From positions 115,602 to 179,601 of the forward strand of contig NZ_SDQE01000009.1 in the NCBI RefSeq assembly GCF_004153455.1: a stretch of 64,000 bases of DNA, written 5' to 3'. Position numbers and translations under genes: made by a program. The stretch comes from Allopusillimonas ginsengisoli (lineage in GTDB: Bacteria; Pseudomonadota; Gammaproteobacteria; Burkholderiales; Burkholderiaceae_B). Position 1 is the stretch's first letter, and the number at the start of each line of letters is the position of its first letter. The notes below the pieces were generated by a model. It saw only the letters and a list, made by a program, of their open reading frames with translations, ran no database searches and was not told where the DNA came from. Of this stretch, positions 1-9,693 are shown one piece after another.

Positions 1-649
1 CGGAGGGATTGACCGAATAAGTCGGCGTTGCTTCTGCATTCAGTGCCGGAAAGCTGGCTGCCGTCAGCGCCGTGGCGAGGCCATGGGCCGGTGCTGGGGG
101 ATGTGCCAGCGTTGACGCGGCTGACCCGGTTGGCGGGGCCGCGTGGGCGGAAGCTGCTGCCCGGACAGAGGGCGTTGCCGATGACGGGGCGATCGCCTGC
201 GGCGCATCTGGTTCGGGCAAGGCCCCGCCTGCTGCTGCAGGCACGACGGCGTCTGAAACGCCTTGCGCTGCGACGGGAACGCCCCCCTTGCGCCTGATAT
301 GGCTTTGCAGATGGCCGCCACGCAGAACGAGTTCAGGCCATACGCCGGGGAGCACAAGATAAGCGCCTTCGCGGCGGTAATGCACCGGTCTGTCGCCGGC
401 CGATGTACGTTCGAAAATGGCAGGAATCGCCTGGCCATGGTTGAACTGCAGCCACGTGCGCCGGCCGTCGTCGAATACCTGCAGCGGCGCTACAGCTCTG
501 CTGCCGGACAACTGCCAATCGAAACTGAACGTGGCTGCGGGCGAGACGGAGGGCAAGAACGGCAGCGGCCGCAAAGCGGACATGCCGGGCGACAAGGCGC
601 AGGCAGGCAACAAGGAAACAAGCAACAAGACAAACAACAAGCGAGGCAT
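1..649 (-). CDS. Putative lipoprotein with VirB9/TrbG-like region (3' end outside window)
   Basis: An open frame starts at an ATG at 649 and stays open to the window edge, giving 216 residues without a stop. The N-terminus is a lipoprotein signal: a short hydrophobic stretch ending in LPAC with Cys17 as the likely lipidated residue. Residues about 43-115 (FDWQLSG, then PLQVFDDGRRTWLQF and a later LVLPGVWPELVLR) resemble the beta-rich pattern of VirB9/TrbG/CagX-type proteins, in which a 'variable-value ... FDDG.RT..QF' segment recurs. Residues from about 125 on are a long Ala/Pro-rich linker, so a further C-terminal domain probably lies beyond the window. The family call is by eye only; the lipoprotein call is firmer. 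No secretion or conjugation genes are visible next to it. Confidence 0.6.
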   Translation of the reverse strand, partial: MPRLLFVLLLVSLLPACALSPGMSALRPLPFLPSVSPAATFSFDWQLSGSRAVAPLQVFDDGRRTWLQFNHGQAIPAIFERTSAGDRPVHYRREGAYLVLPGVWPELVLRGGHLQSHIRRKGGVPVAAQGVSDAVVPAAAGGALPEPDAPQAIAPSSATPSVRAAASAHAAPPTGSAASTLAHPPAPAHGLATALTAASFPALNAEATPTYSVNPS

Positions 650-993
650 GATACGTATCCAGAAAGACAAACGCGTCGTCGATCAACGTGGACCGTTATC
701 CTGCCTGCACCCAACTCCTCGTGCCAGACTGGCTTATACGAACGGAGCTTTTTATCTCTGCGCTTCAGCAGCCGCGGAGGGCCCGGACCCCACAGATGCG
801 CCCGGCACAGCAGATAGGTGAGCACAGGGGTGATAGACCGCCGGCTCACCGCTCCATGGTGAGCACACGCGCATCGGGATCATGCAAAAAAACGCTTCGC
901 AGGCGGCCGCCCAAGAAGCGTTTGTCTTTCTGAGGCGGCGCGCCCGGATTGAATCGGTCGCGCATTGCCTCAGGCAATCAAGTATTGATCCTG
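650..993. other. Intergenic stretch, no gene seen
   Basis: These 344 bases separate two minus-strand genes. They hold the terminator of the binding-protein gene (886-923) and three copies of a 7-base motif GGTGAGC/GCTCACC at 817-823, 844-850 and 858-864 that can form two mutually exclusive hairpins. I see no coding frame, tRNA or repeat element. Confidence 0.6.
886..923 (-). terminator. Rho-independent terminator after the UgpB-type gene
   Basis: A 9-base inverted repeat (AAACGCTTC / GAAGCGTTT) encloses a GC-rich loop and, read on the minus strand, runs into a stretch of seven T. It lies about 70 bases past the stop of the binding-protein gene at 994. Confidence 0.75.
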
Positions 994-2322
994 CTATTTT
1001 GCGCCAATCAATTGGCTGGCTTGCGCCGCTGCGGTCTTGAGCGCCGTGACAGCCGGCTCCTTACCGTTTAGCGCGTTATCGAGCGTATCGCGAAACATGG
1101 CGCGAATACGAGGGTAGTTGTCGATGCGAAAGCCGCGACTGCTGTCGCTGGGCGACTTTTCGTAGGCAGCGACCAGGTTTTTCCAGTCTCCCAGGTTCTT
1201 GTAGTAACTGTTATCTGTTTGCTGGAAAGCCTGCTGCGTCAGTGGAAGATAACCTGTCTCCTGGTACCAGCGCGCTGCCTGCTCGGGCTGTGCCAGCCAG
1301 GCCAGAAAGGCTGCACTGGCCGCATCGCTGTCCTTGGCGTGGCCCGAGGTGGCCCACAGCGCAGAGCCGCCCACAAACGGGTTGCCCGGATTGCTGGTGA
1401 CCTGCGGGTAATACGGCAAGCCAGTGACAGCAAAATCAAGTACGCGGGTGCTCCGGAACCAGCCCAGATTGCTGGACGTGGACATCAATACAGCGCATTC
1501 GTTATTGGCAAACCGCTTGGTGGCGACCTGATCGAACTCCGGCTTGACCATGAGTTCGCTACGCACCCAGCTAATCATCATGGAAAGGTGGCGTATGTAC
1601 ATGACATCGAAACTGAAGGCAGGCTTGCCCTTGCCTTTCAGGCCGTTGCTATTGCTGACAAAAAGCTGGTTATTGACGGCGGCCAGGTTCTCCAGATTAA
1701 TGGAAACCGGCTGATCGGAGGTCAGCGGGCATTTGCGCGAGCCGTTGTTGGCCAGCGTAACCAACTGGGCCTGCAATTCGTTCCAGGCGCGCGAGGGCGC
1801 CGTGGACTGCAGGCCCGCCTTTTTGAACGAAGACAGGTTGTAGAACATGACGGGCACATCCACCATGTAAGGGAAGGCAACCAATCGCCCGCTGTTGTCG
1901 CGCGCGAAGGTGTTTTTCTCTGACAGGAACCACTTGGCGTTCTTGATGGGATGCTTGGCCAGCAACGAATACATCGGCAAGATGTCTTTGCGCTTGGCCA
2001 TTTCGTCAGGCGTACGGTCGTCGTCCAGTTGCACCAGTTGCGGACGATCGGAAGCCTTCTTGATACCGGCCAGAGCAGACTCTATGGCGGTTTCGCTGTC
2101 ATAGGATTTGAGGCGGACGTCGACGTCTTTCTGGCTGCGATTGAAATCCTTGACCAGCTTTTCGAATACCCCTTGGTTATGGCCGCTGAGCGTATGCCAA
2201 ACCTGGATGTCGGTGGCGGCCGATACGACGCCAGATGAACAGAGGAGCACACCCGCCCCCAACCATGCGAGCCTGCGACCAGCGCCAGGCGCACCGCACA
2301 ACCGATGTTGCTTCATAGACAT
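994..2322 (-). CDS. ABC transporter periplasmic substrate-binding protein, UgpB-type
   Basis: The product (442 residues) is a family-1 extracellular solute-binding protein of the kind that delivers sn-glycerol-3-phosphate or sugars to an ABC importer. A signal peptide covers about residues 1-36, ending VSA-A, followed by the typical mature start DIQVWHTLSG and the WF.S..N and VGGSALW segments seen in UgpB relatives. Start ATG at 2322; a second ATG lies two codons on. It begins one base after the stop of dadA, so the two are probably co-transcribed. No permease or ATPase gene is next to it, so the substrate cannot be read from context. The strict glycerol-3-phosphate assignment is a family inference. 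Confidence 0.85.
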   Translation of the reverse strand: MSMKQHRLCGAPGAGRRLAWLGAGVLLCSSGVVSAATDIQVWHTLSGHNQGVFEKLVKDFNRSQKDVDVRLKSYDSETAIESALAGIKKASDRPQLVQLDDDRTPDEMAKRKDILPMYSLLAKHPIKNAKWFLSEKNTFARDNSGRLVAFPYMVDVPVMFYNLSSFKKAGLQSTAPSRAWNELQAQLVTLANNGSRKCPLTSDQPVSINLENLAAVNNQLFVSNSNGLKGKGKPAFSFDVMYIRHLSMMISWVRSELMVKPEFDQVATKRFANNECAVLMSTSSNLGWFRSTRVLDFAVTGLPYYPQVTSNPGNPFVGGSALWATSGHAKDSDAASAAFLAWLAQPEQAARWYQETGYLPLTQQAFQQTDNSYYKNLGDWKNLVAAYEKSPSDSSRGFRIDNYPRIRAMFRDTLDNALNGKEPAVTALKTAAAQASQLIGAK

Positions 2323-2323
2323 G

Positions 2324-3577
2324 TCAACCTAAAAAAGGAAATTCGGGTTCGGGCAGGCGACCGGAAATGAGATCGGCCAAAGCGCGGCCAGAACCCGCGC
2401 CCATAGTCCAACCCAAGGCACCATGCCCGGTGTTCAGGTAAAGGTTACGGATTTTAGTCCTACCAATGAGCGGTACACTGGAAGGTGTAGAAGGACGTAG
2501 GCCCGACCAGAATCGTACATTAGCAAAATCAAGGCCGGTTGGGAACAAATCCCGAGCCTGGCGCAACATATTATCGCAACGGATTGTATTCAGGTTGCGG
2601 GAATACCCCGCCAGTTCAGCGGTGCCGGCCATTCGAATATGGTTGCCCAGGCGGGTGTACACGACCTTATTGCGGCTGTCGGTAAGGCTGACGGTCGGTG
2701 CGGCGGAATTGTCAACAATATCAAACGTAGCCGAATAGCCCTTGGTGGGGTATACCCGGCAGGCAATGCCAAGTGGCCTGAGAAAGTGTGGCGTATAAGC
2801 GCCCAGGGCTGCCACATAGGCGTCGCCCGTCACACGCTGATACAAGCCATCCGCGTCAATGACCTCTGCCCCTGTTACGGCACCGCCTTGCGACAGCAGC
2901 CGGCTGAGCCGGGTGTTGTAACGGAATTCGACGCCCGCCTGCGCAGCTCGGGCGGCCAGCTCGAGAGTGAACAAGTGAGCGTCGCCTGTTTCGTCTCCCG
3001 CCGTGAAGTCACCCCCGACAATGCGGCTGCGGGCAGGCGCCAGCGCGGGTTCCAGCGCAACGATTTCATCCGGCGAGACGATCCGGCGATCAATGCCGAA
3101 ATCCCGCAATATGCCTGTCATATCCTGAGACGATTCGAATTCTTCTTGATCGCGATAGAAGCTGAGGATGCCGGATTCGGAATGCTGGTACTCGATACCC
3201 AGTTCCCGCCGCATGGCCTGCAAAGTGGCGCGGCTGTATTCAGACAGGCGCAGCATGGAGCGGGTGTTGGCCAGGGTGCGGCCTGGCAGGCACTCTCTCA
3301 GAAACAATAGACTCCATATCCATTGCTGAGGATCCAGGCGCGGCCTGAACAATAGGGGTGCATCTTCGCGGGTTAGCCAGCGCAGCAGGCGTAGCGGCGC
3401 ATGCGGATTGGCCCAGGGCTGCGAGTAGGACACGCAGATCTGTCCACCATTGGCCCGGCTGGTCCCCTGGGCGGGACCACTGGCGCGATCGATAACAACG
3501 ACATCATGACCAGCCTGATTAAGCCACCATGCGGTGCATACGCCTATGATTCCGCTGCCCAGTACCACTACTTTCAT
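2324..3577 (-). CDS. dadA: D-amino acid dehydrogenase small subunit
   Basis: This FAD-dependent inner-membrane-associated enzyme oxidises D-amino acids (D-alanine best known) to 2-oxo acids and ammonia and passes electrons to the quinone pool. The 417-residue protein has the DAO fold: the N-terminal FAD motif GSGIIG at residues 7-12 within a VVVLGSGIIGVCTAWWL segment, an acidic residue ending the second strand (VVVIDR), and the C-terminal GLRPSTPSSVPLIG and NTGHGALGWTMGAGSG stretches typical of DadA. Length is close to the usual 410-435. It is followed after one base by the UgpB-type gene. No alanine racemase (dadX) is nearby, so the preferred substrate is open. Confidence 0.9.
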   Translation of the reverse strand: MKVVVLGSGIIGVCTAWWLNQAGHDVVVIDRASGPAQGTSRANGGQICVSYSQPWANPHAPLRLLRWLTREDAPLLFRPRLDPQQWIWSLLFLRECLPGRTLANTRSMLRLSEYSRATLQAMRRELGIEYQHSESGILSFYRDQEEFESSQDMTGILRDFGIDRRIVSPDEIVALEPALAPARSRIVGGDFTAGDETGDAHLFTLELAARAAQAGVEFRYNTRLSRLLSQGGAVTGAEVIDADGLYQRVTGDAYVAALGAYTPHFLRPLGIACRVYPTKGYSATFDIVDNSAAPTVSLTDSRNKVVYTRLGNHIRMAGTAELAGYSRNLNTIRCDNMLRQARDLFPTGLDFANVRFWSGLRPSTPSSVPLIGRTKIRNLYLNTGHGALGWTMGAGSGRALADLISGRLPEPEFPFLG

Positions 3578-3646
3578 GGTCTACCCCTTTTGTCGCTGAT
3601 TGGTCGCTTCGCGCGCGGGCCTGTCGAACGGCCACTGCCTGCCCTA

Positions 3647-4681
3647 CTAGACCGCATCGGCCTCGGTCGTGAAGGCGTCGGCGTAGAACTCGTCTTCGGA
3701 CAACCCAGCCTGCGCGCAAAAATCGCGCCGGGCACTGTCCACCATGACCGGTGCGCCACAGGCATATACCTGATGGCCCGACAGGTCTGGGATGTCCTTC
3801 AACACGGCAAGATGGACAAAACCATTGCGGCCGCTCCATGCGTCCTCGGGAAGAGCCTCGGAAATCACAGGGACATAGCTGAAGTTCGGCATGGTCTCGG
3901 CCCACTGCCTGGCTATCGCGTCCATGTAAAGATCGGCGGGCCGGCGCCCCCCCCAATAGAGGACAGCCTGGCGCTGCGAGCCTGTCGCGATCATGCGTTC
4001 GACAATGGCTTTGATGGGCGCGAAACCCGTACCGCTGGCCAGAAACACCACCGGCTTGTCGCTGTCTTCTCGCAGGAAGAAGGAGCCAAACGGCCCTTCG
4101 ACACGCTGGATTTCGCGCACCTTCATCTGCGTTTCGCCCGCACCGAATACATGGTCGGTGAATGCCCCGCCAGCCATGTGACGGATGTGGAGTTCGACAA
4201 GATTGTTGTCCGCGGGCGGACTGGCCATCGAATAGCTGCGGCGACGCCCGTCGCGCATGATGAATTCAAGATACTGTCCGGCGTAGTAGCGAAAAGGGTC
4301 TGCCGCAGGCAGTTGCAGCTTGATGACCATGACATCGTCTGCGACCTTATCCAGCGCCATGACGCGAGCGGGCATTTTGCGTATCTGGATGTCGCTGGCC
4401 ATACGGATTTCGTGCGCTTCGATCTGCAGATCGGACGTGGGCCTGGCCTGGCAGAACAGCGTGTAGCCCTGATCCAGGTCTTCCGGCGGCAGGATATGGG
4501 CGGGATTAGGCCCCGCTTCGTACGAGCCCGAAAGCACTTTGCCCTTGCAAGTGGAGCACGCGCCATTGCGACAGCTGTAAGGCAGGACGATATCTGCGGC
4601 CAGGGCGGCATCCAGCACGGTTTGGCCCTCTTCGACCTGGAACTCGTGCTTGCTTGGGAAAACGGTTACCTTGAAACTCAT
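3647..4681 (-). CDS. Ferredoxin-type flavoprotein reductase (CDP-6-deoxy-delta-3,4-glucoseen reductase-like)
   Basis: The 344-residue protein has an N-terminal plant-type [2Fe-2S] domain (cysteines in SCRNGACSTC at about residues 36-45 and the fourth in LFCQARP), then an FAD-binding domain (RRRSYSMASPP) and a C-terminal NAD(P)-binding domain (VFLASGTGFAPIKAI). This order is that of phenol-hydroxylase reductases and AscD-like enzymes, which carry electrons from NAD(P)H through FAD to an iron-sulfur cluster. In betaproteobacteria this chromosomal copy is usually named for AscD, but no deoxysugar pathway lies around it, so its real partner is unknown. It stands alone between dadA and parC on the same strand. 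Confidence 0.85.
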   Translation of the reverse strand: MSFKVTVFPSKHEFQVEEGQTVLDAALAADIVLPYSCRNGACSTCKGKVLSGSYEAGPNPAHILPPEDLDQGYTLFCQARPTSDLQIEAHEIRMASDIQIRKMPARVMALDKVADDVMVIKLQLPAADPFRYYAGQYLEFIMRDGRRRSYSMASPPADNNLVELHIRHMAGGAFTDHVFGAGETQMKVREIQRVEGPFGSFFLREDSDKPVVFLASGTGFAPIKAIVERMIATGSQRQAVLYWGGRRPADLYMDAIARQWAETMPNFSYVPVISEALPEDAWSGRNGFVHLAVLKDIPDLSGHQVYACGAPVMVDSARRDFCAQAGLSEDEFYADAFTTEADAV

Positions 4682-4779
4682 AAGCCTGCTTTATTGAAGT
4701 ACGACAGAAAAATAGGGCCATTTTAAGCTGATCGGCAAAAGCGGGGAGCCGCGAGCGCCCCCCGTCGCGCCGTGCCCGG

Positions 4780-7092
4780 CTATGCGCGATGCAATCTTGC
4801 GCCCTTGACCTTGACGTCGAGCAGTTTGCCCTTGCGCGCACGCTTGCCGATATACTCGCCCAGCGCCTGCAACTCCAGCGCGATGACAGTGTGCTTGTTG
4901 CGATAGATGCCATGCACCTGCATGCCCTGCGGCCCTGCCGCTACCCATTGGTCAAGGCTGTCGCCTGCATCCAGTCCCATGAGTATGGTGCCGCGCCCAC
5001 CCCCAGACAATTTCTTGAGCTCGACCAGCTCCACCACCAGGAAGCGGCCTTTTTTCGCCATCATGGCCAAATGGGTATCCGCTTGCTGCAGCAACAGCGG
5101 CTTGAGCATCACATCGCCTTTTTCAAGACTGATGAACTGCTTGCCAGCGCGCTGCCGTGTGGTGAGATCCTTGAGCATCGTGATGAAGCCATAGCCTGAC
5201 CGCGTGCCGAGCACATAGCGGCGCTGTGCATCGCCCGCCACCATATGCACAATGTGCGCGCCAGGCTCGAGTTCTATCATGGACGTGACTGGCTGACCGT
5301 CTCCGCGCGCCGAAGGCAGGCTCGCCACAGCCACCGTGTAGACCCGGCCGCGATCCGAAATCGCCACGAGATCATCCGTGCTCCGACACTCAATCGCGTC
5401 GTAGAGCGCATCGCCGGTCTTGAAGCCGAACTGCGACGCATCGTGCCCATGGCCCTGACGCGACCGCAGCCAACCCTTTTGGGAAATAATGACGGTGACA
5501 GGCTCTTCGACCACTTTGACTTCCATGACGGCGCGCTCGGCCTCTTCGATCAGCGTGCGGCGGTCATCGCCATAGGTTTTTGCGTCGGACTCGATTTCCT
5601 TGATCATCAGACGCTTGAAAGCGCGCGGATTATCCAGCAGCTCCTGCAGGCCCGCCTGCTCATCGCGCCGGGTGGCCAGCTCTTTCTCGATCTTGAAGCC
5701 TTCGAGCCTTGCCAACTGACGCAGTCGCATTTCGAGAATATCCTCGGCCTGCCGCTCGGACAGCTCGAAACGCGCCATCAACGCGGGGCCAGGCTCGTCG
5801 GATTCGCGTATGGTCTGGATCACCTCGTCGACGTTGAGATAGACCACCATCCGCCCTTCCAGCACATGGATGCGGTCGGTGACCTTGTCCAGGCGGAAAC
5901 GGGTGCGACGCGTCATGGTGTGTGCCCGGAATTCCAACCACTCGGTCAGTACCCGGCGCAGCGCGCGCTGGCCCGGACGGCCGTCGGTGCCGATGCAAAC
6001 CAGATTGATCGGCACGCTGCTTTCCATGCTGGTTTGCGTCAGCAGCATATTGACGAACTCGTTGCGATCGATACGGCTGGTCTTGGGCTCGAACACCAGA
6101 CGCACGGCCGCCTCTTTGCCCGATTCGTCGCGCACGGCATCGAGCATGCCCAGCACCAGCGCCTTGGTTTGCTGCTGGTCGGCACTCAGGCTCTTCTTGC
6201 CGGCTTTGATCTTGGGATTGCTGCGGTCCTCGATCTCTTCGAGAATTTTCTGTGCGGACGCGCCAGGCGGCAGCTCGGTCACGACCAGCTGCCATTGTCC
6301 TCGCGCCAGTTCTTCGAACTTCCAGCGTGCCCTCGCCTTGATCGAGCCGCGGCCTGTATCGTAGATACTGGCGATATCTTCGGCAGGCGAAATGATCTGT
6401 CCGCCGCCGGCGAAGTCAGGCCCGGGCACCATCTGGTAGAGATCTTCGTCTGACAGGCGCGGGTCGCGAATGAGGGCCACGCAGGCCTGGGCGACTTCGC
6501 GCAGATTGTGCGAGGGTATCTCGGTTGCCATGCCGACCGCGATCCCGGATGCGCCATTGAGCAGCATGATGGGCAAGCGGGCCGGCAACTGCAACGGCTC
6601 TTGCTGGCTGCCGTCATAGTTGGCGGCAAAATCCACCGTGCCTTCGTCCAGCTCGTCGAGCAGCAAACGAGCGAAAGGCGTCAACCGCGCTTCGGTATAC
6701 CGCATCGCGGCGGCGTTGTCGCCATCGCGCGAGCCGAAATTGCCGTGCCCGTCGACCAGCGGGTACCGCAGCGTAAAGCTCTGCGCCATCCGCACCATGG
6801 CATCGTAGGCGGCCTGGTCGCCATGGGGATGATATTTACCCAGCACATCGCCGACCACGCGCGCCGACTTGACCGGTTTGGCGCCCGCCGCCAGCCCCAT
6901 CGCCTGCATCGCGTACAGAATGCGGCGCTGCACTGGCTTTTGCCCGTCGGTTACGTCCGGGAGCGCCCGGCCGCGGACAACGGATACCGCGTAATCCAGG
7001 TAAGCCTGCTCGGCGTAATGGGCAAGGGTAATGCCTTCGCCGCCATCGCCGGCGTCGCCCTGGTCAAAAAGACCTGGTTGTGTACTATCCAT
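4780..7092 (-). CDS. parC: DNA topoisomerase IV subunit A
   Basis: ParC is the DNA-cleaving subunit of topoisomerase IV, which unlinks daughter chromosomes. The 770-residue protein has the breakage-rejoining domain at the N-terminus with the catalytic tyrosine Tyr132 in AMRYTEARL, and C-terminal beta-pinwheel repeats. The quinolone-resistance region reads [14 protein letters not shown], so residue 93, equivalent to Ser80 of E. coli ParC, is glutamine (codon CAG). It follows parE by 16 bases and is surely co-transcribed with it. The length and the lack of the GyrA-box region favour ParC over GyrA. Confidence 0.96.
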   Translation of the reverse strand: MDSTQPGLFDQGDAGDGGEGITLAHYAEQAYLDYAVSVVRGRALPDVTDGQKPVQRRILYAMQAMGLAAGAKPVKSARVVGDVLGKYHPHGDQAAYDAMVRMAQSFTLRYPLVDGHGNFGSRDGDNAAAMRYTEARLTPFARLLLDELDEGTVDFAANYDGSQQEPLQLPARLPIMLLNGASGIAVGMATEIPSHNLREVAQACVALIRDPRLSDEDLYQMVPGPDFAGGGQIISPAEDIASIYDTGRGSIKARARWKFEELARGQWQLVVTELPPGASAQKILEEIEDRSNPKIKAGKKSLSADQQQTKALVLGMLDAVRDESGKEAAVRLVFEPKTSRIDRNEFVNMLLTQTSMESSVPINLVCIGTDGRPGQRALRRVLTEWLEFRAHTMTRRTRFRLDKVTDRIHVLEGRMVVYLNVDEVIQTIRESDEPGPALMARFELSERQAEDILEMRLRQLARLEGFKIEKELATRRDEQAGLQELLDNPRAFKRLMIKEIESDAKTYGDDRRTLIEEAERAVMEVKVVEEPVTVIISQKGWLRSRQGHGHDASQFGFKTGDALYDAIECRSTDDLVAISDRGRVYTVAVASLPSARGDGQPVTSMIELEPGAHIVHMVAGDAQRRYVLGTRSGYGFITMLKDLTTRQRAGKQFISLEKGDVMLKPLLLQQADTHLAMMAKKGRFLVVELVELKKLSGGGRGTILMGLDAGDSLDQWVAAGPQGMQVHGIYRNKHTVIALELQALGEYIGKRARKGKLLDVKVKGARLHRA

Positions 7093-7108
7093 GATTCATA
7101 TTCCGGTT

Positions 7109-9070
7109 TTAAACGTCGACGTCGGCAAGGTTGCCTTTTTCTTCGAGCCACGAACGGCGCTGGGCTGACTCGCCCTTGCCCATCAGCATGTCGAACATGC
7201 GTGTGGTGGCTTCAATGCCCGGCTCGCCGTAAACCACGGGCATCAGGCGCCGTGTGTCGGGATTCATGGTGGTATCCCACAGCTGTTCGGCGCTCATTTC
7301 ACCCAGCCCCTTGAATCGGCTGATGCTCCAGGCGCCTTCGCGCACGCCTTCGCTGCGCAGCTTTTCCTGCGCCGCTTCGAGCTCGGCCTGATCCAGGCAA
7401 TAAAGCTTGCGAGCCGGCCGCTTGCCTGCCGCCGGCACATCGACACGGAACAACGGCGGACGCGCGACATACACATTGCCGGCTTCGACCAGCTTGGGAA
7501 AATGCCGGAAAAACAGCGTGAGGAGCAATACCTGAATATGCGAGCCATCGACGTCGGCATCGGACAGAATGCAGACACGCCCATAGCGCAGGCTGGAAAG
7601 ATCGGGATTATCGCCAGGGCCGTGCGGATCCACGCCAATGGCCACAGCAATATCATGGATTTCGTTGTTGGCAAAGAGACGGTCGCGATCCACCTCCCAG
7701 GAGTTCAACACCTTGCCGCGCAAAGGCAGGATGGCCTGAAACTCCTTGTCGCGCCCCATTTTCGCCGAGCCGCCGGCAGAATCGCCCTCGACCAGAAAAA
7801 TCTCGGTCATGGCGGGATCGCTGGATTCGCAGTCGGTCAGCTTGCCTGGCAACACGGCCACGCCGGAGCTTTTGCGTTTCTCGACCTTCTGGGCGGAGCG
7901 AGCCCGGGCCTGGGCCTGCCGAATGGCAATCTCGGCCAGCTTGCGCCCGTACTCGACATTGGCATTGAGCCACAGGTCCAGGGCATTCTTGACATAGCCG
8001 CTGACCAGCCTGACGGCATCCCGGCTGTTGAGTTTTTCCTTGATCTGGCCCTGGAACTGCGGATCAAGCACTTTGGCCGACAACACAAAGCTGGCCCGGG
8101 CAAAGACATCGTCGGCCAGCAGCTTCACCCCTTTGGGCACCAGCGAATGCAGCTCGGCGAAAGCTTTGACCGCGCTGAACAGGCCGTCGCGCAGGCCGGC
8201 CTCATGGGTACCGCCCGCCGTGGTGGATATGAGGTTGACATAGGATTCGCGCAGCACCTGGCCATCCGCCGTCCAGGCAACCACCCACTGCGCGCCCTCG
8301 CCTGCCGCGAATGACTCGTCGTCGTCACCCGCGTACTGCTTGCCCTCGAAAACCGGAATGATTTTCTCGGTGCCATCAAGCGCTTCGTCGAGATAGCCTC
8401 GCAAGCCCTCTTGATAGTGCCATTCGCGCACTTCGCCGGTCTTTTCCAGCGTCAGCGAGACTTTGATGCCATTGAGCAACACGGCTTTGCTGCGCAGGGC
8501 ATGCACCAACTCTGGCACAGGGATGGCCGCACTGTCGAAATATTTTGGATCTGGCCAAACGCGCACCACCGTGCCGGACTTTCGGCGCGGCGCCGTATCC
8601 ACTTGCTGCAGCGGTGTCTGGACATCGCCCCCGGCAAACACCAGCTCGTGCACGGCCCCATCGCGCCAGACGCGAACCTCGAGGCGACGCGAAAGCGCGT
8701 TGGTTACCGACACGCCCACGCCGTGCAGGCCGCCGGAAAATGCATAGGCGCCCCCTTGCTTCTTGTCAAACTTGCCGCCTGCGTGCAGCCGGGTAAAGAC
8801 CAGCTCCACCACCGGGGCATGCTCTTCGGGATGCAGGCCGACAGGAATGCCCCGCCCGTCATCCTGCACCGAGACGCTGCCATCGGTGTGCAGCGTGACG
8901 CCAATCTGGCTGCCGAAGCCAGCCAGCGCCTCGTCTGCCGCGTTGTCAATGACCTCCTGAATGATATGAAGAGGATTGTCGGTACGGGTATACATGCCAG
9001 GCCGTTGCCGGACAGGCTCCAGGCCCTTGAGTACCCGTATGGATGCTTCGTCGTAACGTGGTATAGCCAA
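7109..9070 (-). CDS. parE: DNA topoisomerase IV subunit B
   Basis: ParE is the ATPase subunit of topoisomerase IV. The 653-residue protein has the GHKL ATP-binding motifs (EVIDNAADEAL near residue 40, DDGRGIPVG, SGGLHGVGVSVTNAL) and the Toprim motifs EGDSAGGSAK and DADVDGSHI. The start codon is TTG at 9070, preceded by GGGAAC about five bases upstream; no in-frame ATG lies near the conserved N-terminus AIPRYDEASIRVLKGLEPV. It is first in the parE-parC pair and is divergent from trxA. Confidence 0.96.
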   Translation of the reverse strand: MAIPRYDEASIRVLKGLEPVRQRPGMYTRTDNPLHIIQEVIDNAADEALAGFGSQIGVTLHTDGSVSVQDDGRGIPVGLHPEEHAPVVELVFTRLHAGGKFDKKQGGAYAFSGGLHGVGVSVTNALSRRLEVRVWRDGAVHELVFAGGDVQTPLQQVDTAPRRKSGTVVRVWPDPKYFDSAAIPVPELVHALRSKAVLLNGIKVSLTLEKTGEVREWHYQEGLRGYLDEALDGTEKIIPVFEGKQYAGDDDESFAAGEGAQWVVAWTADGQVLRESYVNLISTTAGGTHEAGLRDGLFSAVKAFAELHSLVPKGVKLLADDVFARASFVLSAKVLDPQFQGQIKEKLNSRDAVRLVSGYVKNALDLWLNANVEYGRKLAEIAIRQAQARARSAQKVEKRKSSGVAVLPGKLTDCESSDPAMTEIFLVEGDSAGGSAKMGRDKEFQAILPLRGKVLNSWEVDRDRLFANNEIHDIAVAIGVDPHGPGDNPDLSSLRYGRVCILSDADVDGSHIQVLLLTLFFRHFPKLVEAGNVYVARPPLFRVDVPAAGKRPARKLYCLDQAELEAAQEKLRSEGVREGAWSISRFKGLGEMSAEQLWDTTMNPDTRRLMPVVYGEPGIEATTRMFDMLMGKGESAQRRSWLEEKGNLADVDV

Positions 9071-9291
9071 TTTGTTCCCAGAATTCGTGTGATTGAATGC
9101 GCTATTTTACGGAGTATGCGAACCGGCGCAGTCTGCGCGACTAAGCGCAGAGTGGTATGCTTGTCGAAAAACAGCAACGCAACAGGGGCAGTCACTGCCC
9201 AAACAGGCCGCATTGCATACGATACATTGTGCAATTGCCCTGCCATCACGTATAGTTTTCTTATACCACCCCATTCTTTTTTCTTTTTATC

Positions 9292-9618
9292 ATGAGCGAA
9301 TCCATCAAACACGTGAGCGATGCCTCGTTTGAGGCAGACGTCATCAACTCAGACCTTCCCGTCCTGGTCGACTACTGGGCATCCTGGTGTGGCCCCTGCA
9401 AAATGATTGCGCCACTGCTGGACGAAGCCGCCAAACAATACGCTGGCCGTGTTATCATTGCCAAGGTCAATGTCGACGACAACCCCGACACCGCAGCCAA
9501 CTTTGGTGTCCGTGGCATCCCCACCCTCATGCTATTCAAAAACGGCAAAGCAGCCGCGACAAAGGTGGGCGCATTGTCTAAATCGCAACTCAACGCGTTC
9601 CTGGACGAATCCCTGTAA
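9292..9618 (+). CDS. trxA: Thioredoxin
   Basis: This 108-residue cytosolic thiol-disulfide reductant has the classic thioredoxin fold with the active site WCGPC (Cys33 and Cys36), the buried acid Asp27, and the cis-proline Pro77 in RGIPT. Length equals the family norm. It is followed after 75 bases by rho on the same strand, the widely conserved trxA-rho order of proteobacteria. Confidence 0.97.
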   Translation: MSESIKHVSDASFEADVINSDLPVLVDYWASWCGPCKMIAPLLDEAAKQYAGRVIIAKVNVDDNPDTAANFGVRGIPTLMLFKNGKAAATKVGALSKSQLNAFLDESL

Positions 9619-9693
9619 AAACATGTTGTTTTTTGCGCGCGACCCTTTTCTGGGCTCGCCACCACTTGCAAATACCCCGCCTCCTCTTCTCAC

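Noticed and set aside
3401..4726. Long open frame on the plus strand across the flavoprotein gene
   Set aside because: It is antisense to a clearly conserved protein and its translation matches no known family; long antisense frames are common in GC-rich DNA.
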